Source: Oligoflexia bacterium (GTDB lineage: Bacteria > Bdellovibrionota > UBA1018 > CAIMNF01). From it: 8,110 bases of DNA. Numbering within the stretch: the first letter of the stretch is position 1; each line of letters opens with the position of its first letter. The notes beneath the pieces were generated by a model. That model had not been told where the DNA came from. It worked only from the letters and a program-made list of their open reading frames with translations, and ran no database searches. Location of the stretch: assembly GCA_903842755.1 (NCBI GenBank), contig CAIMNF010000072.1, forward strand, positions 1 to 8,110, read 5' to 3'. Positions 1 to 6,094 of the stretch are shown piece by piece. The position numbers were made by a program, and so were the translations under genes.

Positions 1-93
1 AATAAAGAGTATTTAATTTGACATGCCAATTATTACATTCTTTTAGGTTTAACGGGCGCTATTATTCGATTTAAGTGCTACAAACGAATCGCA

Positions 94-960
94 CTAGTGT
101 TGGGGTGTAATTTTTCGAACGAGGTTATTCCCTGTGTCAGTCACATAGAGGTTACCCGATTGGTCCACGGCCACGCCATAAGGTTGATTGAATTCAGCAA
201 TGGCTCCTAATCCATCGACATATCCGGATACGCCTGTTCCCGCAATTGTGCTCACGTTACCGAGTGGATCGATTTTACGTATTTTATGATTGCCTGAATC
301 TGCAACGTAAAGATTCCCCGATTGATCAATCGTCAATCCTCGAGGAGTGTTGAATTGAGCAGCGGCTCCTGCACCATCGATATTTCCTGGGGTGCCCGCT
401 GTGCCTGCAAAAGTAGTGAGTACGCCCGCGGGCGTTACTTTATGAATGACGTGAGAATTTCCATCGGCTAGGTAAATGTTTCCACTCGCGTCCACTGTAA
501 TCCCGAACTGACCATAACTTCCGGCTTGCGAGGATATATTTTTAGTCACGTCAATTTTACGGAGATAGTTATTACTGTTATCCGCAACGTAAACATTTCC
601 TGTCGGGTCTAGAGCAACTCCATTGGGAAAGTAAAAAGTTGCCGAAGCAACAGGTCCATTAGAACTCCCTTGTGAGCCCGTGCCCGCAAAAGTAGAAACC
701 AAACCGGTCGGTGTGATCTCGCGAATCAGTGCATTTTCGCTATCCGCCACATAAATATTCCCTGTTGGATCAACCGCCAAGCCAGTGGGATAGAGAAACG
801 ATGCAGACTCGCCTTGACCATTGGCCTTCCCCTGACTATTCGGAAAGCCGGCGAAAATGGTAATGATGTTCGCAGGGGTTATTTTGATGATGTATTGCCG
901 GTAGGAGTTTGAAATAAAAACATTATTTGTTCCATCAATGGCGATGCCGTAAGGGGCGCT
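94..960 (-). repeat. Six tandem NHL-coding repeats
   Basis: The coding region from residue 74 to the stop is built from six related units of about 54 codons. The third (about 39) and last (about 31) are shorter. The similarity is clearest at protein level (D-x-[ST]-G-N-[ILV]-Y, absent only from the more diverged first unit) and is diverged at DNA level, so this is an old duplication and not a recent tandem array. Six units fit a six-bladed propeller whose last blade is closed by a strand from the other end. Confidence 0.75.
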
Positions 961-1179
961 TAGTTGCTCTGTAAGTTGAAAGTCCTCATAGTTATACGTA
1001 AAATTCGTAGGTACTAGAGTCCTGACCGACCATATTGTTGGAGCTGTAATCGAGGTCGATTTTAATGAATTTTCCGAAAACTGGAAAGATCGGCCGCAGT
1101 TTTGAAATAGGCCAAAGAAGGAGAGTAGCAAAGTCACAGCACTCCACAGTTTCCATTTTCTTAAAAGATTCTTTTTCAT
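94..1179 (-). CDS. NHL-repeat beta-propeller lipoprotein
   Basis: The 361-residue product starts with a charged MKKN segment, a hydrophobic stretch (about residues 11-25) and Phe-Gln-Asn-Cys28-Gly, read as a lipoprotein signal with a non-canonical lipobox. After a linker (about 29-73) come six NHL-type repeats, about 74-128, 129-182, 183-221, 222-276, 277-330 and 331-361. Most carry the pattern P-x-G-[ILV]-[AT]-[ILV]-D-x-[ST]-G-N-[ILV]-Y-[VL]-[AT]-D followed by an I/L-R-K-I strand and an 'AG' turn. Known NHL proteins fold as beta-propellers and usually bind proteins, sugars or RNA; nothing here identifies the ligand. The ATG at 1179 was preferred over an in-frame GTG at 1242 because AAGGGG lies 7 bases before it and the signal sequence then sits at the N-terminus. 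Repeat 3 is about 15 residues shorter than its neighbours. The protein is probably on the periplasmic face or cell surface. The fold is well supported; the function is unknown. Confidence 0.85.
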   Translation of the reverse strand: MKKNLLRKWKLWSAVTLLLSFFGLFQNCGRSFQFSENSLKSTSITAPTIWSVRTLVPTNFTYNYEDFQLTEQLSAPYGIAIDGTNNVFISNSYRQYIIKITPANIITIFAGFPNSQGKANGQGESASFLYPTGLAVDPTGNIYVADSENALIREITPTGLVSTFAGTGSQGSSNGPVASATFYFPNGVALDPTGNVYVADNSNNYLRKIDVTKNISSQAGSYGQFGITVDASGNIYLADGNSHVIHKVTPAGVLTTFAGTAGTPGNIDGAGAAAQFNTPRGLTIDQSGNLYVADSGNHKIRKIDPLGNVSTIAGTGVSGYVDGLGAIAEFNQPYGVAVDQSGNLYVTDTGNNLVRKITPQH

Positions 1180-1186
1180 GTTCTTA

Positions 1187-1192
1187 CCCCTT
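1187..1192 (-). promoter_or_regulatory. Ribosome-binding site deciding the NHL lipoprotein start
   Basis: On the minus strand the sequence reads AAGGGG, followed by 7 bases and the ATG at 1179. The farther in-frame GTG (1242) and ATG (1233) have no comparable purine block at the right distance. This supports the shorter, lipoprotein-signal form. Confidence 0.65.
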
Positions 1193-1265
1193 GCCCAATG
1201 GTACCAAAACGGCTTCCATTTGGAATGGGTCATCCTTGACACTCTTTGAATCTATTGAAGAATTA

Positions 1266-1294
1266 ATTCTAAGCGGCTTCTTTTCTTTGATCGA
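1266..1294 (-). promoter_or_regulatory. Possible promoter of the NHL lipoprotein gene
   Basis: On the minus strand a TAGAAT hexamer (1271-1266; five of six bases match the sigma-70 -10 consensus) lies 17 bases after a weak TCGATC -35 element (1294-1289). Transcription would begin near 1259, leaving a leader of about 80 bases. The -35 match is poor. The 168-base gap 1180-1347 also holds a 12-base AT-rich palindrome (1259-1270) but no convincing rho-independent terminator for fadA, so read-through from the fad operon is also possible. Confidence 0.3.
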
Positions 1295-1347
1295 GAATCA
1301 TTCAGAAATTAAGGTTACTGGTACAAATCCTAAAAATGGGCTTAGTC

Positions 1348-2523
1348 CTAAACATTTTCCAAAATCGTCGCCACACCCTGCCCAAGGCCAATACACATCG
1401 TCGAAATGCCTAGTCGATAATTTTTCGCCTTCATGATGTGAATCAGGGTAGCCGTAATTCTTGCGCCAGAACATCCTAGTGGATGTCCAAGTGCAATGGC
1501 GCCGCCATTTAGATTTACTTTTTGTTCGGCCACTTCAAGGAGACCGAGGTCTTTCATGACCGGTAAGCTTTGTGCAGCGAACGCTTCATTCAGCTCGGCC
1601 ACATCGATGTCTTTCATCGTTAAATTGGCGCGTTTTAGGGCTTTTTGTACGGCAGGGACGGGGCCGTAACCCATGATGGATGGGTCGCAGCCGGCGGCGG
1701 CAAACGCCTTTACCTTTACTAAGGGTTTTAGATTTAAAGATTTTGCTCGCTCTGCGGACATCACTAATAGTGCGGCAGCGCCGTCCGAAAACGCCGAGGC
1801 ATTTCCTGCAGTGATCGTTCCGTTTTTTGGGTCAAAAACCGGCTTTAGAGCGGCTAAGCCTTCCAGCGTGGTTTCAGGCCGAATGACTTCGTCGTAATCG
1901 AAGGTTTTCAAAAAGCCTTTTTCGTCGTGTCCTAGGGTTGGATAAATTTCGTTTTTAAAACGGCCTTCCACAGTTGCGGCGTGCGCGTTTTTGTGTGAAC
2001 GGTAGGCGAATTGATCTTGCTGTTCACGCGTAATTTTGTGCATTTTGGATAACAGTTCGGCAGTTAGCCCCATGGACTGCGATCCTTTGGAAACCGATTT
2101 GTTCCCGCGGGGATTGAACTCCACTCCGTAAGTCATCGGCACGTGGCCCATATGTTCAACGCCACCAATGAGAAAAATATCGCCGTAGCCGGCTTGGATG
2201 GTCATTGCGGCCGTATGCAAAGCGGTCATCGAAGAGCCACAGAGTCGGTTTACGGTTTGCGCACTGACGGCAAAGGGAATTTGGGTCAAGAGTTGTGCGT
2301 TTCTTCCCACATTGTAGGCTTGCTCGAGCGTCTGCTGAACGCAGCCCCAAATAATATCCTCAATTTCGGCCGGATTGACGGCCGGATTACGTTTTAAAAT
2401 TCCAGTCATTAAATGCGCGGAAAGCTCCTCTGCCCGAACATTTCTAAATGCGCCATTTTTTGATTTGCCCATGGGAGTGCGGATTGCATCGACAATGACG
2501 ACTTCTTTTGCTGAATTAGACAT
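1348..2523 (-). CDS. fadA: 3-ketoacyl-CoA thiolase, beta subunit of the fatty-acid oxidation complex
   Basis: FadA catalyses the last step of beta-oxidation: thiolytic cleavage of 3-ketoacyl-CoA into acetyl-CoA and a shortened acyl-CoA, in the cytoplasm. The 391-residue protein is full length for the family (about 390). The acyl-accepting cysteine is Cys95 in NRLCGSSM. The second-site signature is NEAFAAQ, followed by GHPLGCSGAR with His347, and the base cysteine is Cys377 in STMCIGLGQG. Segments such as VVIVDAIRTPMG, WGCVQQTLEQ and GGVEHMGHVPM are what I recall from proteobacterial FadA and not from FadI or the biosynthetic acetyl-CoA acetyltransferases. The ATG overlaps the end of fadB by 8 bases and has a strong AAGGAG 7 bases upstream, so the two genes are co-transcribed and likely translationally coupled. 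Nothing is truncated or missing. Confidence 0.96.
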   Translation of the reverse strand: MSNSAKEVVIVDAIRTPMGKSKNGAFRNVRAEELSAHLMTGILKRNPAVNPAEIEDIIWGCVQQTLEQAYNVGRNAQLLTQIPFAVSAQTVNRLCGSSMTALHTAAMTIQAGYGDIFLIGGVEHMGHVPMTYGVEFNPRGNKSVSKGSQSMGLTAELLSKMHKITREQQDQFAYRSHKNAHAATVEGRFKNEIYPTLGHDEKGFLKTFDYDEVIRPETTLEGLAALKPVFDPKNGTITAGNASAFSDGAAALLVMSAERAKSLNLKPLVKVKAFAAAGCDPSIMGYGPVPAVQKALKRANLTMKDIDVAELNEAFAAQSLPVMKDLGLLEVAEQKVNLNGGAIALGHPLGCSGARITATLIHIMKAKNYRLGISTMCIGLGQGVATILENV

Positions 2524-4672
2524 AAAAATTCTCCTTATTTTTAATGCGGGTAGGGGCCTGATAAAGTTCGCCGTATTTTTTTTCTAGGACCGTGGCTTTT
2601 TCAAGTAAAACGCTTGTGCCAATCGCGTCCGCATACCGGGCAGGGCCGCCGCGGAACGGGGGGAAGCCCACACCTAAAAGCATGGCAAGGTCCAGCTCGT
2701 AGGCTTCGTCCACAATTTTTTCTTCCAGGCACCGTGCGCTTTCAAAGATAAAGGGAATCATCAAACGGTCAATGATTTCTGCATCGGTGATTTTTGCATT
2801 CCGTTCTAAAAATGAAGCGGATTTAGGGTCTTGTCCAAGGAGGGCATAGGTCTCGGGGCTGACTTCCTTTTTTGATTTACCTTTGGCATCGACAGAATAT
2901 TGATAAAAGCCTTTTCCATTTTTTTGACCGTAGCGCGTCGCTTTGTAAAGCACCGTGAGGGGCGAGCCTGCTTCGAATTTAATACGGTTCGGGAATCCTT
3001 TGGCCATGACTTCGAATGCATGGTTTGCGGTGTCAATGCCTACGACGTCTGACAGATAGGAGGGGCCCATTGGCCAACCCCATTTTTCCATTACTTTATC
3101 GATCTTTACGAAGTCTACGCCTTCGGCGACTAACCCATTAAACGCCGTAAGGTAAGCAAAAAGAACACGGTTCACTAAAAATCCGGGACAGTCATTGACC
3201 ACGATCGGGGTTTTCCCTAACGTCAGCGCATATTGAACCACCGTAGCAATGGTTTCTGGACTGGTCTTTGCACCACGAATAATTTCCACTAGGGGCATTT
3301 TCGGAACAGGATTAAAAAAGTGCATGCCGCAGAATTGTTCCGGGTGCTTGAGCGATTCCGCTAAACGAGTAATTGAAATCGTCGACGTATTCGAAGTGAT
3401 GACAGTTTTTTCGGTCACCGTATTTTCTACCTCTTGAAGGACGCTGATTTTTACTTTTTCGTTTTCGGTCACCGCTTCGATAATGACTTGGGCCGCTTTC
3501 AGATCATCCATTTTTAAAGTGGGGGTAATTCTTCCGAGCGAATCGGCCATTTGTAAAGGGGTCGATTTCCCGCGTTGAATTTGTTTGTCGAGCAAGCTTG
3601 CGGCTTCCTTTAGTCCATGATGAAGCGCTTCGGTTTTAATGTCTTTCATGATCATCGGGACACGACTGATTGCACTTTGATAAGCAATCCCGCCGCCCAT
3701 AATTCCCGCGCCCAAGACGGCGGCTTGAGAAACGGGTTGGGCGAGTGACTTTGTGCCTTTTGCTTTCTTCTTAACGGCTTGGTCGGCTAAAAAAGTACCG
3801 ACAAGTGCTTGGGCGGCTACGGTTTTTGCTACCGAAGCAAAACCTTCTGCTTCAAATTGGAGGGCGGTTTCGCGCGTGCTGTGGGCTGCTTTTTCGATGA
3901 CGTCGATGGCTTTAAGAGGTGCAGGATAGTTGCTGCCTGCAACAGCAAAAACACCCGCTTTGTTGATCGAAAAAGCCATCATGCTTTCTGTAGGATTCAA
4001 AGGGAGAATTGCCTTTTTTTCTTCCTTGAGTGCGCGCCATTCGATTTCGCCCTTGCTTGCGCGGTTTAATAAATCAAGGCCCGCATTGCGTAATTCTTGC
4101 GGGGCGACTACGGCGTGAATGGCGCCATATTTTAAAGCCGTTTCGGCATCGTATTGATTTCCGGAAGTGATCCATTCTAATGCGGAGTCTAGGCCAATCA
4201 CTCGCGGAAGGCGTACGGTTCCACCCCAACCCGGAATAATGCCAAGTTTGGTTTCGGGTAAACCGAGTTTTGTTCCGGTGCTTGCAATGCGGAAGTCGCA
4301 GGAAAGCGCAAATTCAAAGCCGCCTCCTAACGCAAATCCTTGAATGTTACACACGGTAGGAGCGTTCAGGTCTTCGATCGTCGAAAATAATTTTTGTATT
4401 TCTCCGATCCAGGTTTTGAGTTCCGACTCGGGACGTTTAAAATGGGCCAAAAATTCGGTAATGTCTGCTCCAGCCAAAAAAGAATCTTTACCGCTAGAAA
4501 CCAGCAGGCCTTTTAAGGATGGGGGAAGCAGCTTGAGCGCTTCTCCCAATTCTTTTAGCGTTTCGGCATTAAACTTATTGACCGATTCGTTCTTTAGATT
4601 CACGGACAGTTCTACGAAAGAGGTACCTTCAATGGGCTTTAATTCAATGCAGTTTCCGCTATAGAGTGACAT
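2516..4672 (-). CDS. fadB: Multifunctional enoyl-CoA hydratase/3-hydroxyacyl-CoA dehydrogenase, alpha subunit
   Basis: FadB carries the two middle steps of beta-oxidation, hydration of trans-2-enoyl-CoA and NAD-dependent oxidation of L-3-hydroxyacyl-CoA. Known homologues add isomerase and epimerase activities and form an alpha2-beta2 complex with FadA. The 718 residues match the usual length (about 715-730). The crotonase domain is at about 1-190, with oxyanion-hole GAD (68-70) and catalytic Glu120 (GGGFE) and Glu140 (LPETKLG), which line up with Glu119 and Glu139 of the E. coli enzyme as I recall it. A linker follows. The Rossmann domain starts at about 316 with GAGIMGGG (321-328), and the dehydrogenase His451 and Glu463 sit in MHFFNPVPKMPLVEII. 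The two C-terminal dehydrogenase domains (about 495-718) include GFLVNR and FRGGPARYADAIG. The ATG has AAAGGA 7 bases upstream. It is the first gene of the fadB-fadA operon. Confidence 0.97.
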   Translation of the reverse strand: MSLYSGNCIELKPIEGTSFVELSVNLKNESVNKFNAETLKELGEALKLLPPSLKGLLVSSGKDSFLAGADITEFLAHFKRPESELKTWIGEIQKLFSTIEDLNAPTVCNIQGFALGGGFEFALSCDFRIASTGTKLGLPETKLGIIPGWGGTVRLPRVIGLDSALEWITSGNQYDAETALKYGAIHAVVAPQELRNAGLDLLNRASKGEIEWRALKEEKKAILPLNPTESMMAFSINKAGVFAVAGSNYPAPLKAIDVIEKAAHSTRETALQFEAEGFASVAKTVAAQALVGTFLADQAVKKKAKGTKSLAQPVSQAAVLGAGIMGGGIAYQSAISRVPMIMKDIKTEALHHGLKEAASLLDKQIQRGKSTPLQMADSLGRITPTLKMDDLKAAQVIIEAVTENEKVKISVLQEVENTVTEKTVITSNTSTISITRLAESLKHPEQFCGMHFFNPVPKMPLVEIIRGAKTSPETIATVVQYALTLGKTPIVVNDCPGFLVNRVLFAYLTAFNGLVAEGVDFVKIDKVMEKWGWPMGPSYLSDVVGIDTANHAFEVMAKGFPNRIKFEAGSPLTVLYKATRYGQKNGKGFYQYSVDAKGKSKKEVSPETYALLGQDPKSASFLERNAKITDAEIIDRLMIPFIFESARCLEEKIVDEAYELDLAMLLGVGFPPFRGGPARYADAIGTSVLLEKATVLEKKYGELYQAPTRIKNKENFYV

Positions 4673-4702
4673 ACGTTAGTCCTTTCCAAAGGTGTTTCCT
4701 TA

Positions 4703-4731
4703 AGTGTACCCCTGATTGCCGCTTGGAAAAA
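4703..4731 (-). promoter_or_regulatory. Weak candidate promoter of fadBA
   Basis: The 103 bases between fadB and the divergent mgtC-like gene must hold the fadBA promoter unless transcription enters from elsewhere. The best minus-strand match I see is TACACT (4708-4703) as -10, 17 bases after a poor TTTTTC (-35). I could not recognise an operator for a FadR- or PsrA-type fatty-acid regulator in the gap. Confidence 0.2.
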
Positions 4732-4752
4732 CACTAAAAGTTTGAGTTAATA
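4723..4752 (+). promoter_or_regulatory. Candidate promoter of the mgtC-like gene
   Basis: TTGGAA (4723-4728) is followed after 18 bases by TTAATA (4747-4752), giving a predicted start near 4759 and a leader of under 20 bases. That is too short for an mgtC-type leader control (Mg2+ sensing, proline-rich leader peptide) as known from Salmonella. Confidence 0.35.
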
Positions 4753-4775
4753 AGAGTCAGGCGGGGGAGCAAGCA

Positions 4776-5474
4776 ATGGTAGAAAAACAAATGGCAGTTC
4801 TGACCCTTTCGGAAGCGATTCAGTTTTTAGGGCCCAAACTTTTGGCGGCGTTATTTTGCGGCGGATTAATTGGGCTAGAACGTGAATTGAAACAAAAGGC
4901 TGCGGGAATCAAAACCAACATGCTGATCTGTGTGGGGGCGACTTTATATACGGCCATTTCGATTGTCATTGCGTCATCCAAGGATCAAATTGGAGTTCAA
5001 GGGGATCCCGCCAGAATTGCGGCGCAAATCGTTTCGGGCATTGGGTTTTTAGGGGGCGGAGCAATCTTGCAATCTAAAGAGCAAGTGGTAGGGCTGACGA
5101 CGGCGGCGACGATTTGGCTCGTTGCTGCAATTGGTGTCTGGATTGGATTGGGACAGATCGAAGTTGCCCTAGGCGTCTCGGTCGTCATCGTGATGGTTCT
5201 CATTACCGCCACGTTTTTCGAGAACCGCTTTTTGGGTCGGAAACGTTTATTCAAAATCGTGATTCATTTGCGCGAGCGTTCCGACGAGCTGACTCGTCAT
5301 GGAATTGAAGCGCTTATTGCGTCGAACGATATGCATCTGGAAGACTATCGTGAAAGCGTCAGTGCGAATCAGCCGGAGATTCGACTTTCGTATCACGGTC
5401 GGAACCAAGACCATTCACGCACTCTGCTTCAACTTTGGAAAATTCCCGGGATTTTAGACGTAAAACAACAGTAA
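4776..5474 (+). CDS. MgtC/SapB-family inner-membrane protein
   Basis: The 232-residue product matches the length of Salmonella MgtC (about 231). Its N-terminal two thirds are hydrophobic with about four to five membrane segments (roughly 19-35, 48-66, 82-98, 107-125, 130-147). It carries the family signatures GLIGLERE (30-37) with AGIKTNMLICVGATLY (43-58), and DPARIAAQIVSGIGFLGGGAIL (77-98), then GLTTAATIW (106-114). The C-terminal part (about 155-232) is soluble and resembles the small ACT-like domain of MgtC proteins. Family members help growth at low Mg2+ and, in pathogens, survival in macrophages; Salmonella MgtC inhibits the F1Fo ATP synthase. Many bacteria carry paralogues of unknown role, so I give no gene symbol. 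The ATG at 4776 has GGGGAG 6 bases upstream; a second ATG lies 15 bases later. It is divergent from fadB and convergent with the next gene. Confidence 0.9.
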   Translation: MVEKQMAVLTLSEAIQFLGPKLLAALFCGGLIGLERELKQKAAGIKTNMLICVGATLYTAISIVIASSKDQIGVQGDPARIAAQIVSGIGFLGGGAILQSKEQVVGLTTAATIWLVAAIGVWIGLGQIEVALGVSVVIVMVLITATFFENRFLGRKRLFKIVIHLRERSDELTRHGIEALIASNDMHLEDYRESVSANQPEIRLSYHGRNQDHSRTLLQLWKIPGILDVKQQ

Positions 5475-5506
5475 GGAAGCGTCGCAGTTGTTTAGCTTAA
5501 ACTCGG

Positions 5507-6094
5507 CTATTTCTTGTTTTTCTTGGCCACAGGCCTAGGTGCCGTTTTTCTGTGACCGGCATTGCTGACCAATTTTTTTATCGTTTTCTTTCCGCCGCTC
5601 ATATTCACAATTGAGCTTTCGCGCTCCGGCCAAAAGCGATTGACCTTAGTCGAAATGTCATTCAGGATCCGCGTATGTTGGGCGTTCTGATCGGTTTCTG
5701 CAATCCCGGGGAGTGGATTCGCAAGTGTTAAATAAATGGTCACAAAGCGATCCTGTGGGCATTGTTCGCTCGTCCCGCAGCTGGAAACTAACGGCTCGCC
5801 TACGCCCCACGTTTTAAATAGCCCAATGTCAAGTGGCTTTAGCCCCAAATCCATTTCAATGTTTTGGTAAATCGATTGACTGGTCATTGCAAACGCGACC
5901 CGCTTTGCGCGCCTCAATGAAAGATCCTTGTTAAAATCTTCGGAACCTTCTTTGTCCGCGTGACCATAGACGTCTACCTCTTTGATATAGGGCAGGTAAT
6001 CGGAAAAGACGACAGCAAGTTCGGCAAGTTTGGCTACTTCTACAGGTTGTGATCCGTTCCCAGTGCTTTTAAAAGTATCCTCATTCGAATCAAA
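5507..6094 (-). CDS. C-terminal OmpA peptidoglycan-binding domain of the split gene
   Basis: This frame lacks an ATG. A gene finder could start it at TTG 5917, which is really the Leu of LSLRRA inside the domain, so that start is not believable. Read from 6094 it encodes 195 residues: strand FFDSNEDTF, helix (about PVEVAKLAELAVVF), strand KEVDVYGHAD, loop, helix RRAKRVAFAMTSQSI, and the final GVGEPLV...CPQDRFVTIYL strand, the complete OmpA-like fold. A pair of cysteines (SSCGTSEQC) may form a disulfide before the last strand, as in many family members. A basic tail of about 30 residues rich in Lys and Arg follows. It ends 32 bases from the convergent mgtC-like gene. Confidence 0.8.
   Translation of the reverse strand, partial: FDSNEDTFKSTGNGSQPVEVAKLAELAVVFSDYLPYIKEVDVYGHADKEGSEDFNKDLSLRRAKRVAFAMTSQSIYQNIEMDLGLKPLDIGLFKTWGVGEPLVSSCGTSEQCPQDRFVTIYLTLANPLPGIAETDQNAQHTRILNDISTKVNRFWPERESSIVNMSGGKKTIKKLVSNAGHRKTAPRPVAKKNKK

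Noticed and set aside
18..46. TTGACA at 18-23 as a plus-strand promoter
   Set aside because: At 17 bases the -10 would be TTTTAG with three of six matches, and it would drive antisense into the NHL gene; no plus-strand gene follows.
64..91. Possible terminator hairpin after the NHL gene (ATTCG...CGAAT / CGATT...AATCG)
   Set aside because: Stems are only 5 bp with a long loop and no T tract follows on the minus strand.
1180..1242. N-terminal extension of the NHL lipoprotein from GTG 1242
   Set aside because: It would put 21 polar, Trp/His-rich residues before a complete signal peptide, and the ATG at 1179 has the better ribosome-binding site.
1259..1270. 12-base palindrome AGAATTAATTCT upstream of the NHL gene
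   Set aside because: It overlaps the candidate -10 and is purely AT-rich; palindromes of this kind arise easily by chance, so I did not call an operator.
3809..4069. Open plus-strand frames opposite fadB and fadA
   Set aside because: They lie antisense to well-conserved genes, have no ribosome-binding sites or recognisable domains, and are explained by the codon composition of the real genes.
5490..5502. GTTTA-GCT-TAAAC hairpin between the convergent mgtC-like and OmpA-like genes
   Set aside because: The stem is 5 AT-rich pairs and the following T-rich sequence is interrupted; too weak to call a bidirectional terminator.
5507..5917. Separate small gene starting at TTG 5917
   Set aside because: The TTG is a conserved Leu inside the OmpA signature, and the upstream in-frame sequence continues the same domain back to the T run.
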